From the NCBI GenBank assembly GCA_024244665.1, contig JAAEOI010000366.1:1-36997 (forward strand): 36,997 nt of DNA. The letters are read 5' to 3'. The notes beneath the pieces are model-generated. The model searched no databases. It was not told the origin of the DNA and saw only the letters and a program-made list of their open reading frames with translations. A program made the position numbers and the translations under genes. Positions 8,501-16,728 of the stretch are shown here, one piece after another (within the stretch, counting starts at the first letter, position 1; every line of letters starts with the position of its first letter). The stretch comes from Bacteroidota bacterium (GTDB taxonomy: Bacteria; Bacteroidota; Bacteroidia; Bacteroidales; GCA-2748055).

Positions 8501-9687
8501 TTGGCCTCACCGATGTGCTGCTGAACAGTGATACACTCCACGTGGCTGCAGCCGATTCTTCAAACTTTACCACCTATGTACTGGAGGTAACTCCTTCAGG
8601 CCTGAAGGACAATGCCATACTGACAAGCACCACCTATACCGTGATCGATAACGACACTACAGGTACCGTTGAGGGTATGGCCTATGGTACCACCGTTGTG
8701 GATGTTCTGGATAACGTGGTGAAAGATGCAGATGCAGCATTAACCATTGTGGATGGAAACAATGAACTGCTTGGTAAAAATGTTGTGACTGCAGATGGAC
8801 AGGTTGTGCTGAGAACGGTAACTTCCGATGTCTATTTCGAAGTGGTTGCCCAGGACAAGGTGACAAAGATGCTCTACCAGCTTAAACCTGCCATGTCCGC
8901 AACAGATGCCTATGTCTTGTCAGATGTGTATGAGGTGACCGATCTATTGGTCGACGGAATAACCTTTGGCATCTCTGTGGATGCATTTTATAACAACATC
9001 ACTGTTATTGGAAGAGAGAGCTACATTGAGGACAGGGCTGGCGTTAAAAGATCCATTGGAACCCTGAACAGCGATGACATGGTTGTGGTGGTTTCAGACG
9101 ATGAATCTGTAACTGTAAAATACACCCTGGGATTCTCAGGCATGGCTGTCAACCAGGCACCAGGTATTGACCTGGTTGAAAGCATCGGTGCCAATGTAGA
9201 TGTACTATTTAATCTCGCTGCCATAGTCTCGGACGACGGTCTGCCAGAAGGAAGCGAGGTAACAGTATCCTGGTCCGTAGCAGGGGGAGACGAAGGTAAT
9301 GTTACAATTGCCACTCCCGATGCCGAATCGACCGATGTAACCATTAGTGCGGAAGGTGTATATGTGCTGGAATTGACAGCCAGTGATGGCTTACTGGAGA
9401 GCAAGGCCGCTGTAAGTGTAAATGTTGTCATGACCGGTCTTTCTCATGGAAATGCCTCCACCCTGGAAGTGTATCCGAATCCGGCCAGCGATAAGGTGTT
9501 TATTGACGGATTGAGGATCAACTCGGTTGTCACTGTATTGAACATGACTGGCGCTGTTGTGGACCAGTTCAATGCAAATGACGGCAGGCATTTCATAGAG
9601 CTGGGCAATCAGCCGGCCGGCACCTACCTTATAAAAGTTCAGGAATTGAATGGTTCCGTAAGAATTGGGAAAGTCCTTAAGCGATAA
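5590..9687 (+). CDS. Large multidomain T9SS-secreted protein with lamin-tail-like and tandem repeat domains
   Basis: 1365 residues. An N-terminal signal peptide (about residues 1-39, basic RSRR then a hydrophobic core, cleavage near TMAQ) leads to a lamin-tail-like domain (LIISEWRGDSW...AYIELCNMGD, later LEPGETFLMA). A second copy starts near residue 617 (NAGLELVNPGN, then IGPGDVFVMANMHN). Residues about 900-1180 contain three related repeats with the pattern G-x-x-x-GTTV-x-x-x-x-DN; about 1186-1280 is a PKD/Ig-like domain (APGIDLVES ... VLELTASDG); about 1288-1365 is a type A T9SS sorting domain (LEVYPNPASDKVFI ... GKVLKR). I see no catalytic domain. It is likely a surface scaffold, adhesin or glycan-binding protein, but its function is unknown. 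It is the first gene after the regulatory gap and is followed by a strong terminator, so it is probably expressed more than the genes beyond it. Confidence 0.85.
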   Translation: MDQKTTTLKNASRSRRTFRWLAGLIGLFVLLLSSGTTMAQEYESLLKSDSMFNDTIDHLIISEWRGDSWQTAYIELCNMGDTAIDLRKMAVRSLPGGKQTWDFWGPEANNATMSILFDSLKLSVDNYTLEPGETFLMAPHYDATTDDGGPIHRPELVEMADYVGYKIEKNEPNDTTSYGERFFRQWSSYPIGVFVAVRVTDTIPPFYQTNWVLVDNINGDRDPVSNNIGLGVADVAGFFEATGQAVLVRKHTITKGTLEGEWTAAASDDITTSEWIPIKHDDQNLGGKVFKTAGNHGNFTMDVTAGEGVTMDLVNGTLEVPWGALRGERIIDNEVILGDGMAWTYRNFSEEGDSLLDINDLSFNQVAMPGDVINLYACGDDLETAELTISYADAALNSVKIYPTYKMNDLGEWAEYYYVTDDEPTIDTIGNVPFATRIDTLIEYMDIAPNSSWALIPVTGEDHVDLVYGDKLLVTGADGSSTKEYFIDVQEYAGNPESRLSVITWPDISLQGANIGYYLQNGWAYGAILSDTLPGFSSSKLTYVVQLAPGTMDVPAFEVTTMNLNAWVKIDRAVDLFGSVENRTTTIKVTSEDSSSVSTYSILFEVFSDEIQENASDPFFSTMMMTISTRNAGLELVNPGNVELDLSRYLIVKTYRNNDPSQAIRDTMSYFNRYNKYIPGYVYKSKDTTAWNITMDYTLTKGGPNIKSKIGPGDVFVMANMHNKAAKWWKSISHTQEIDVLFFPREALVDPYYPDKSIYTPEEFDLDGAPNGGHPVDQQNHVGYARADHSFFLFKILNDSILEGTKAIIDTADFELIDAIGDPINSPGYKIGSWDMNGDSARVWEVGSGGQGIILLREPDIYHGVSKVGEGISEDHEVSQWIVGDELYWPEVEGRWTGMTQHFGTHNMEVVSVYVSTITSANYMVSTGFEGLQDVKGVVEGTTVQQFIDNITKADEEQGLQFIANANGAELGLTDVLLNSDTLHVAAADSSNFTTYVLEVTPSGLKDNAILTSTTYTVIDNDTTGTVEGMAYGTTVVDVLDNVVKDADAALTIVDGNNELLGKNVVTADGQVVLRTVTSDVYFEVVAQDKVTKMLYQLKPAMSATDAYVLSDVYEVTDLLVDGITFGISVDAFYNNITVIGRESYIEDRAGVKRSIGTLNSDDMVVVVSDDESVTVKYTLGFSGMAVNQAPGIDLVESIGANVDVLFNLAAIVSDDGLPEGSEVTVSWSVAGGDEGNVTIATPDAESTDVTISAEGVYVLELTASDGLLESKAAVSVNVVMTGLSHGNASTLEVYPNPASDKVFIDGLRINSVVTVLNMTGAVVDQFNANDGRHFIELGNQPAGTYLIKVQELNGSVRIGKVLKR
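8290..9130 (+). repeat. Three tandem ~90-residue protein repeats
   Basis: Within the 1365-residue protein, three units follow each other (about residues 900-1000, 1003-1100 and 1105-1180). Shared positions are an opening Y-x-V or related strand, a G-V/M-x-x-GTTV (third copy GISV) loop, a D/N-N-V/I turn, then a middle strand and a closing strand ending in Y-x-L. The third copy is the most diverged. They recall repeats with GTTV-type loops seen in other secreted carbohydrate-associated proteins, but I cannot assign a named family. Confidence 0.6.
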
Positions 9688-9699
9688 AACCCAAACCTA

Positions 9700-9750
9700 A
9701 AAACAGGAGTGGCAGTGTGTCACTCCTGTTTTATATCTTTCTATTTAATT
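9700..9750 (+). terminator. Intrinsic terminator or attenuator, 12-bp perfect stem
   Basis: AAAACAGGAGTG (9700-9711) pairs perfectly with CACTCCTGTTTT (9721-9732) around a 9-base loop (GCAGTGTGT), and is followed by a T-rich tract to about 9750. It lies 12 bases after the stop of the 1365-residue gene and directly before the FAS1 lipoprotein gene. Because little room is left for a new promoter, it may act as a partial terminator, giving high expression of the gene before it and reduced read-through into the SusC/SusD operon. Confidence 0.85.
9734..9741 (+). promoter_or_regulatory. Weak possible -7 element (TATCTTTC)
   Basis: TATCTTTC matches 7 of 8 positions of TAnnTTTG and ends 17 bp before the ATG at 9759, similar to the spacing at the GH29 and MazF-operon promoters. 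It lies in the T-rich tail of the terminator, so a chance match is quite possible. If real, the SusC/SusD operon has its own promoter; if not, it depends on read-through. Confidence 0.2.
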
Positions 9751-9758
9751 TTACCGGC

Positions 9759-11972
9759 ATGAGTTCGAGATTTTTCTGTATGGGTTTCGTATGGTTGATT
9801 GTGTTTCTCATATCAGGATGCAACAATCCCTTCTCAGGGGTTGAGCAGCATGAAAAATACCAGATTCCTGAAGGACTGGCGGGAAAATTATACACCCAGG
9901 TGAAAGCGGAAGATAACCTGACCATCTATGCATCTGCCCTGGAGATCACCGGATTTGACGAAACATTTAACACATCGGGTAGTTATACCCTGCTCGCCCC
10001 CACCAATTCCGCTTTCGAAGTATTCTTTCAGGATCATCCCGATTATCAATCCATTGAGGATATTCCGGTTGGAACATTAACACGCATGATAAAGTTTCTC
10101 ACCCTGCAAAACTCCTGGAACGAGGAGCAATTCAGGAAGTTATCTGCAAATAATGGATGGGGATCGGATGATACCGATGAATGGAAAAGCTCATATGTCT
10201 ACAAGAAAGAGACTATCCTTGAAGAGGAACCCAAAAAAGTCTGGATGGATGATGAGGGCCGAATTGTCGATTCAGTTGAATCAAGCTCATATTATATACG
10301 GGCGGCAGATTACAGGAAATTTATGCCTGTCTTTACAAGAGAATATTTTGAAATCAATGAACTGAACAAAGAGGATTACGAACTCTATTTTGACCGCACC
10401 ATTGAGATCAATGACGATATTTACATGGCAGGTGCCAAAATAGAAGGGGATGGAATTTTTGCAGCAAATGGTTTCATTTATAAGCTTGACAGGGTGGTTT
10501 TACCCCCTGACAATACCGAAGAGTTCCTTGAAAACAATGCTGACTATTCACTATTCCTGGCTTTGATCCGGGAGTTCTCAAGGGGAGATGACACCTTCCC
10601 CTATGATATCGGCAGTTTCGAGCCGGGATTGGAGAAGATTAACACCACCAACGAACGCTTCCCAATGTACAACCATGCCGGACTGGTGGTTCCCACAAAC
10701 AGGGCCTTCATTTCCTTTATTGAGGAGTACCTTCTGGCTCAGGGTGGTTTGACTGGCATCCCGGAGTCTTTCAGAAGATTGATTGCCAACTCTTTCTTCG
10801 TGACCGGTGTCAATCCACTGTTCACAGATGAGTTGGAAAAGGGATTTTATAACGAAATCCCGGAAAAGGTAGTGCTGGATCGGGACAAGATTGTGAAGGA
10901 GACATTTACCTCCAATGCCGCATTGATTGAGTATGACGACTTTATCATTCCAAATATATTCACATCAGTAGGGGCACCACTGGTCCTCTCAAACAAATAC
11001 AGGCTTTTTCTGGACGCCGTACTCCAGAGCAGGGCAGATAATGCGCTGAAAGCAATGGATCAGGAATATGCATTCTACATTGTGCCCGATCTGAAACTGG
11101 AAGAAGATTCATCCCTCTATATCTCTGACAACAATGGCCGGTTGACCACCTTTGATTATGCCAGTTCATCCGAAGTTCAACACTCAGCTACCATTTTAAA
11201 AACAAGGATTCTGAATCAGGTAGCCCTCGGATTCCCCGCAGGATTAGCCACAAAGGAGTTCATGCCAAACCTGGCAGGGAACTATATTGTGGTTGAAAAA
11301 CAGATGGATGGATCCCTCTTGTTCTCCGGAAAGGAACCCTCCACTTTTGGATACAACCAACCGGACACAACCCTGAGAATTGAGATCTACCCACAGGAGG
11401 TTACAGGGTATGACATTCAGAATGGAAAATCCTATGACGTAAATGGATGGTATAACTATAGCTACAACGCATCCGACGGCATTGTAAACAGGTTGCAGTA
11501 TAACCATACAGAGTTTTTTAATGCCCTGCGGCAAACCGGCTTTCTGTCACAAAATGAACAGGAGATTCTCTTTTACAACGAAGCGTTACAACACACCATA
11601 TTCGCACCTACCGATGAGGCCTTCCAAAAATCCAATTTTGAATCCATGAGCCTGGCTGAGAAAAGGAATTTTGTGAAAACACATTTTATTGTCGGGAGTA
11701 TAATTTTCACCGATGGGCAGGAGCCATCTGATCAATACCCTACGGCGGCGGGAAATTTATTGGAGATCAATCCGGATTATGATGTGATCCACATTCTAAA
11801 GCCCGAAGGCGGGGTCTATTATTCCATAGATGTGGCCTCGGAAAATAGCAACGTAATGCTCACCACTGTAAAGCCGGAATATGACGACAACCAGCAGTAC
11901 ACAAGTTATGCAACAACCGCGGTGTTGCACCAGATAGATACCGTTCTGTTTCATTCCATACTCTCGGAGTAG
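9759..11972 (+). CDS. FAS1 (fasciclin) lipoprotein with about four FAS1 domains
   Basis: 737 residues from the ATG at 9759. The longer reading frame begins with GTG at 9717, but that codon sits in the loop of the terminator, whereas 9759 (or 9780) gives a clean lipoprotein signal (FVWLIVFLISGC, Cys21). FAS1-like units are recognised by a short helix pair and the strand T-L/I-x-A/V-PTN/D-x-AF: YTLLAPTNSAFEVF, LVVPTNRAFISF, a degenerate third unit around YAFYIVPDLKL, and TIFAPTDEAFQKS near the C-terminus, followed by FVKTHFIVGSI. FAS1 domains mediate adhesion or ligand binding in many organisms; in Bacteroidota such lipoproteins are common beside SusC/SusD and may act as surface glycan-binding proteins, which here is inference. 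It is the first gene of the tight operon; SusC follows after 54 bases. Confidence 0.85.
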   Translation: MSSRFFCMGFVWLIVFLISGCNNPFSGVEQHEKYQIPEGLAGKLYTQVKAEDNLTIYASALEITGFDETFNTSGSYTLLAPTNSAFEVFFQDHPDYQSIEDIPVGTLTRMIKFLTLQNSWNEEQFRKLSANNGWGSDDTDEWKSSYVYKKETILEEEPKKVWMDDEGRIVDSVESSSYYIRAADYRKFMPVFTREYFEINELNKEDYELYFDRTIEINDDIYMAGAKIEGDGIFAANGFIYKLDRVVLPPDNTEEFLENNADYSLFLALIREFSRGDDTFPYDIGSFEPGLEKINTTNERFPMYNHAGLVVPTNRAFISFIEEYLLAQGGLTGIPESFRRLIANSFFVTGVNPLFTDELEKGFYNEIPEKVVLDRDKIVKETFTSNAALIEYDDFIIPNIFTSVGAPLVLSNKYRLFLDAVLQSRADNALKAMDQEYAFYIVPDLKLEEDSSLYISDNNGRLTTFDYASSSEVQHSATILKTRILNQVALGFPAGLATKEFMPNLAGNYIVVEKQMDGSLLFSGKEPSTFGYNQPDTTLRIEIYPQEVTGYDIQNGKSYDVNGWYNYSYNASDGIVNRLQYNHTEFFNALRQTGFLSQNEQEILFYNEALQHTIFAPTDEAFQKSNFESMSLAEKRNFVKTHFIVGSIIFTDGQEPSDQYPTAAGNLLEINPDYDVIHILKPEGGVYYSIDVASENSNVMLTTVKPEYDDNQQYTSYATTAVLHQIDTVLFHSILSE

Positions 11973-12026
11973 GGTAAAAACGCAATCATGATCCTAATGC
12001 AATGACTACGTTAAATCAATTTGCAA

Positions 12027-15000
12027 ATGAAGTTTGTTAGAATTATACTCCTGCTTGGGATTATTATAGGATCTGCCTCTTCAGCTCTTGCGCAGGAGAC
12101 CATTCTGCGGGGACATATTGTAGATCTAACTCTGCAAGAAGCCCTTATCGGAGTTTCCGTGGCCGAATTTGATGGTGATAACCGGATTATTGGAGGGACA
12201 ATTACTGATGTGAACGGGAATTTTCAGCTTGTGGTGAGATCCACAGGCAACGTCCTTGAGATAAGCTCAATTGGATATTCTACCCAGCGGCTCGAGATCG
12301 GGACACGAACCAGCTTTGACATTGTCATGGAGGAGGAGAATATCATGATGGAGGAGGTGGTAGTTATTGCTGTTAGAGAGACCGGGAGCCTTACAAACAT
12401 TCCTGCAGCAGACATAGCCGCATCAGTCACAGAGGTATCAATGGCCGACATCAGTGAAGTAGGTGTAAGTTCCGCTGCCGATGCATTACAGGGTAAGATC
12501 GGGGGATTGGATATTACCTCGACGGGTACACCGGGTGGCGGTTCACAAATTGTGATCCGGGGAATGAGTTCCCTTAGCGGTTCCACACCCCTGATTGTAG
12601 TGGATGGCCTGGCCCAGGATGTAAAATCAACCACCGATATTGACTTTGGCTCCGCAGATGCAGAAGATATCGGTGATATGGTCAGTGTGGCCCCTCAGGA
12701 TATTAAAACCATCCGGGTTCTGAAAGATGCATCGGCAACAGCCCAATGGGGAGCCCGTGGAGCAGATGGCGTCATTGAGATTACAACCAAAAGAGGAAAA
12801 AAAGGAAAAACAGTCTTTAACTACGATTTCTCAGCCGCACGCTACTCCGATCCCTCTCCAATTCCCATGCTGGATGGAGATGAGTACGTCACCCTGATGA
12901 TTGATGGGCTGAAGAATCGCTACGGGGTGATCGACCTTACCAACGACTACCCTCAGATCGCCAATGATCCGTTTTACCCCCTCTATCACAACTACAATAA
13001 CAATACCGACTGGATTTCTGAAATTACCAGGCCGGGCAATAAATTCGAACACTATTTCTCCGCAAGCGGAGGAGGTGAAAGAGCCAGGTACAACACCTCC
13101 GTGGGGTATGAGACACAGGAGGGGACCACCAGGGGGGAGGATGCGCGGAAACTCACCACAAGGATCAACATCGATTACAGGATTACCGACCGGTTAACCC
13201 TGGTAACAAATTTCAGTTACACCGACCAGCAGATCGGTATGAACTATCATGAAAAAGGAAATTCTCCTTTCAGACCCCATATCAGGAACATAGCCTACAG
13301 GATGGCGCCGAATATGAGTGTCTATGAATACGATTCACTGGGTAATGCAACGGGCCGGTTTTTTAATCCCATCGACAATTTCCAGGGAAATGAGATCGAC
13401 TACTACAATCCTGCTGCACTTGTGGCACACAGTTACACCAACACCGATAGAAGCGATCTGAATGCCAGTGCGCAGTTAAGGTACCGCATTACACCCTGGC
13501 TTTCACTGGATCAGTTATTTGCCTACCAGTATCGTGGCGAGACCGAGAACAGTTTCCTCTCCAGAAATTCAGTGGCCACAGCATGGATCAGCGACTGGAA
13601 TGACAAAACCACTGAAGACAATTTCTGGTACCTCAAAAGACTCAGCAGAACCAAATTAAACTTTAATGCCGAGGTGGGTGTATCACATCGTTTGACAGGC
13701 ACCCTGATGTGGGAGATTATTGGTAAAAACGACTTCTTTTCAAGGACAACCATTTCAAACGGACTGGGTGTGAGCATGCCGGAAAGCTCGGTGGAGGCGG
13801 TGATCAATAACCTGGAGTCGGGAGAGGGCCTTGACAGGCAGGTATCCGGACTTGGAATGGTCAATTACAACTTCAGGGGCATATATGCCATCCAGGGGGG
13901 GGTCAGGGTTGAGGGCAGTGGGAAGTTTGGCAAGAACAACCGGTGGGGATACTTTCCAAACTTTGGATTTACCTATCATATGCACAAAGAGGCGTACATG
14001 GAAAGTTTGTCCTGGGTCTCCAACTCACGGCTCAGACTAAGCTATGGAATAGCCGGTAAGGCCCCGAAAAGTGCCTTCGCCCAGTATAGCATATACAGTG
14101 CTCCGGAACGAAACACCTATGCAGGTAACAGGATCATTACACCGGAACGACCCGAACTCAGGAACCTGCTCTGGGAGAGAAGCTACTCCCTCTCTGGCGG
14201 CTGGGACCTGGGGCTCTTTAACGAACGCATTAGCCTGACTGTTGATCTCTACAGGATCAGAACCGAGGATATTCTCACCAAAGATTATGGAATCCCGGCA
14301 TCCAGTGGATACGCCACCCTCAACTGGTTTAATGGAGGCTCCATCGAGAACAAAGGATGGGAGTTCACCATGCGGGGTGACATTAAAAGACGGGGCGATC
14401 TGAAGATAAGTGCAAACTTTAATATAAACAGGAATATCAACAGCTTTCTTGAGTTTGCAGAGAATTTTGAACCCGAAAGAAATACTAATGTTGGAAATGG
14501 CCAGTATCCCTACAGGCTCCAGCTGAATAAGCCCATAGGTTCTTTCTATGGATTTATCTACGAAGGAGTCTACCAGACCGATGAGGATGCCTACGCTTTC
14601 GACGCCCATGGAGAGCCTCTGTACGACATGAATCACCAGCCCATTACCATGGTCTACAATGGTAATAAATTTGGAGCTGGCGACACAAAATACAGCGATA
14701 TTAACCATGATGGCCAAATTGACATCAACGATGTAGTCTATCTTGGAAATATGCTGCCCGAATATACCGGTAATATCGGGACGCGACTTCGCTACAAGAA
14801 TGTTTCACTGAACATCAATTTTCTCTACCGGATCAACTTTCAGATCATCAACAAGCTGGGACTGGATCTTGAGCGGATGACCTCCTTTGACAACCAGAGT
14901 ATGGCCACCCTTAACAGGTGGAGAGATGAAAACGTAACCATTGAGAACCAGATCCACAAAGCTCAATATGCCCACTCTTTTAACAGCCTGGGATCCAGTT

Positions 15001-15254
15001 ATTATGTGGAGGAGGGTGACTATATGAGGTTAAACTCGGTCTCCCTGCTCTATGACGTACCAAAATCTATCCTGGCAAAAATTAAACTCAAGAGTCTGAG
15101 AATCACCATCTCAGGAAGAAAACTCCTGACTTTCACCAACTATAGCGGGGTTGATCCGGAAATTAAAACCAACCGGCCCGACCGCTTAACGGAAGATAAA
15201 GGACGAACACCGGTACCGAAGTATTACACGCTCAATTTTCACATAGGATTCTAA
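12027..15254 (+). CDS. susC: SusC/RagA-family TonB-linked outer membrane transporter (first copy)
   Basis: 1075 residues from the ATG at 12027; the in-frame TTG at 12021 only adds two residues before a proper signal peptide (MKFVRIILLL...SALAQ, cleaved near residue 23). Next is a carboxypeptidase-regulatory-like domain (RGHIVDLTLQEALIGVSV, then TDVNGNFQL), followed by the plug domain with the SusC hallmarks GTPGGGSQIVIRGMSSLSG, PLIVVDGL and VLKDASATAQWGARGADG. The rest is the 22-strand barrel, ending in ...KYYTLNFHIGF with the usual terminal Phe. With its SusD partner it imports oligosaccharides into the periplasm using TonB energy. SusD follows 1 base after the stop. The gene symbol is a family name; the substrate is not known. 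Confidence 0.95.
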   Translation: MKFVRIILLLGIIIGSASSALAQETILRGHIVDLTLQEALIGVSVAEFDGDNRIIGGTITDVNGNFQLVVRSTGNVLEISSIGYSTQRLEIGTRTSFDIVMEEENIMMEEVVVIAVRETGSLTNIPAADIAASVTEVSMADISEVGVSSAADALQGKIGGLDITSTGTPGGGSQIVIRGMSSLSGSTPLIVVDGLAQDVKSTTDIDFGSADAEDIGDMVSVAPQDIKTIRVLKDASATAQWGARGADGVIEITTKRGKKGKTVFNYDFSAARYSDPSPIPMLDGDEYVTLMIDGLKNRYGVIDLTNDYPQIANDPFYPLYHNYNNNTDWISEITRPGNKFEHYFSASGGGERARYNTSVGYETQEGTTRGEDARKLTTRINIDYRITDRLTLVTNFSYTDQQIGMNYHEKGNSPFRPHIRNIAYRMAPNMSVYEYDSLGNATGRFFNPIDNFQGNEIDYYNPAALVAHSYTNTDRSDLNASAQLRYRITPWLSLDQLFAYQYRGETENSFLSRNSVATAWISDWNDKTTEDNFWYLKRLSRTKLNFNAEVGVSHRLTGTLMWEIIGKNDFFSRTTISNGLGVSMPESSVEAVINNLESGEGLDRQVSGLGMVNYNFRGIYAIQGGVRVEGSGKFGKNNRWGYFPNFGFTYHMHKEAYMESLSWVSNSRLRLSYGIAGKAPKSAFAQYSIYSAPERNTYAGNRIITPERPELRNLLWERSYSLSGGWDLGLFNERISLTVDLYRIRTEDILTKDYGIPASSGYATLNWFNGGSIENKGWEFTMRGDIKRRGDLKISANFNINRNINSFLEFAENFEPERNTNVGNGQYPYRLQLNKPIGSFYGFIYEGVYQTDEDAYAFDAHGEPLYDMNHQPITMVYNGNKFGAGDTKYSDINHDGQIDINDVVYLGNMLPEYTGNIGTRLRYKNVSLNINFLYRINFQIINKLGLDLERMTSFDNQSMATLNRWRDENVTIENQIHKAQYAHSFNSLGSSYYVEEGDYMRLNSVSLLYDVPKSILAKIKLKSLRITISGRKLLTFTNYSGVDPEIKTNRPDRLTEDKGRTPVPKYYTLNFHIGF

Positions 15255-15255
15255 C

Positions 15256-16725
15256 ATGAAAAAAGGAAAAATACAGATCATAGCAAAAGGTCTCCTCCTG
15301 GTTTCAATCCTGATGAGCTCCTGTTCAGACTGGTTGGAGATCTATCCCACAAGCGGGCTTATCACTGAGCAGTACTGGCATACAAAAGAGGATGTGGAGG
15401 CTGTGCTGATGGGCGCATACAGGACACTCGCCGATATGGATTCAGATCTGCTTCTTCAGGGTGAACTTCGGGGTGATATGGTGCAGGAGATGAACAACGC
15501 AGTAACTGACATTCGGCTTATTAAAAATGGAATCATTGAACCTTCCAATGATTTTGTCAAGTGGGACAAATTCTACCAGGCAATCAATTACTGCAACCTG
15601 GTAATTGCAAATTCAGAGGCAGTACTGGATGATGATCCGACCTTTACCACGGTTCAATTAACCTATTATCAGTCGGAGGCAAAGTTTATCAGGGGATTGG
15701 CCTACTTCTACCTGGTTCGCATTTTTGACAGGGTACCCTACATAACGGAACCCACCCTGGCCGATGATTCTAAACTATACTACCCCAATGGTTCTGCCGA
15801 TTCCTTGTTGACAGAAGTTGTTGCGGAACTAAACCTGATCGGAAAAAATGCCCTACCCTTCGACTACGGAGATTTAGAATATAACAAGGGACGTGCCACA
15901 TACCTGTCGGTTCAGGCGCTGCTGGCAGACATCTCACTGTGGCAATTCAGGTACAACGATTGCCTGGGCCACATCCAGAATATCGAGGATAACAGCATAA
16001 ACGGACTGTTTTTGATGGAATCTGAAACCTGGAGAGATCTCTTCTTTCCGGGAAATTCTGAAGAATCCATACTGGAGTTTCAATTCAGCGATGCAGCTTC
16101 TGAAAGCAACTTGCTCTTTAATCTGACCTATGGGACGGGCATTGCAATAGAAGCCAGCACATATGCAATTGAGATATTTGCAGAAGATCTTATTTCACTC
16201 CGGATGGATTTCACAATTGACGGACATTCCATTACAAAATATGCACTGAACAGATCCGGGGATTTAAGATCAGATACAGAAAAGGATGCAGCCAATTTAA
16301 TCATCTACAGAAATGCCGAAATTATACTTATGAGAGCTGAAGCACTTGCCATGCTGGAACGTTTTGATGAAGCAGAGGTCCTGATCAATCAGGTATTTCG
16401 CAGAAGCAATCCACTGCTACATGATCTTGAAATTGAAAGAAGCAGTAATAGTTTTGAAGATGCCATTTTGCTGGAACGTGCTAAAGAATTTGCATTTGAG
16501 GGTAAACGCTGGTTCGATCTGTTGAAATTGGGAAGACGAAATAACTACCTGCGAAAAGAGCTGTTTATCGAGCACGTGGTATCTCAGTTTCCTGAGCAGG
16601 ACAAGTTTGTGAAACGGTCCAGGCTTAAAGACCCCAATGGCTGGTACCTGCCCATCCATGAGGATGAATTGGAAAACAATCCTGAACTGACACAGAATCC
16701 CTATTACGCATCATTTACAGAATAA
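15256..16725 (+). CDS. susD: SusD/RagB-family glycan-binding lipoprotein (first copy)
   Basis: 489 residues, a normal length for SusD. Lipoprotein signal MKKGKIQII...ILMSSC with Cys23 and an acidic residue soon after (CSDWLE), fitting surface export. The start WLEIYPTSGLITEQYW and the TPR-like helical body (EAKFIRGLAYFYLVRIFDRVPY, which is the typical RxxAyFyLvrlfGdvPy-type signature) identify the family. The C-terminal part has LLERAKEFAFEGKRWFDLLKLGR and ends near DPNGWYLPIHEDELENNPELTQNPYY, both typical of RagB/SusD. It caps the SusC barrel and captures the glycan. It begins 1 base after SusC and is followed after 3 bases by a FAS1 lipoprotein, so the three are certainly co-transcribed. 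Confidence 0.95.
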   Translation: MKKGKIQIIAKGLLLVSILMSSCSDWLEIYPTSGLITEQYWHTKEDVEAVLMGAYRTLADMDSDLLLQGELRGDMVQEMNNAVTDIRLIKNGIIEPSNDFVKWDKFYQAINYCNLVIANSEAVLDDDPTFTTVQLTYYQSEAKFIRGLAYFYLVRIFDRVPYITEPTLADDSKLYYPNGSADSLLTEVVAELNLIGKNALPFDYGDLEYNKGRATYLSVQALLADISLWQFRYNDCLGHIQNIEDNSINGLFLMESETWRDLFFPGNSEESILEFQFSDAASESNLLFNLTYGTGIAIEASTYAIEIFAEDLISLRMDFTIDGHSITKYALNRSGDLRSDTEKDAANLIIYRNAEIILMRAEALAMLERFDEAEVLINQVFRRSNPLLHDLEIERSSNSFEDAILLERAKEFAFEGKRWFDLLKLGRRNNYLRKELFIEHVVSQFPEQDKFVKRSRLKDPNGWYLPIHEDELENNPELTQNPYYASFTE

Positions 16726-16728
16726 CGC

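Noticed and set aside
12016..12023. TCAATTTG before the first SusC gene as a possible -7 element
   Set aside because: It matches 7 of 8 positions, but transcription would start at or after the ATG at 12027.
14037..14717. Open frame on the - strand (226 codons) inside the first SusC gene
   Set aside because: Antisense shadow of a barrel region; nothing recognisable in its product.
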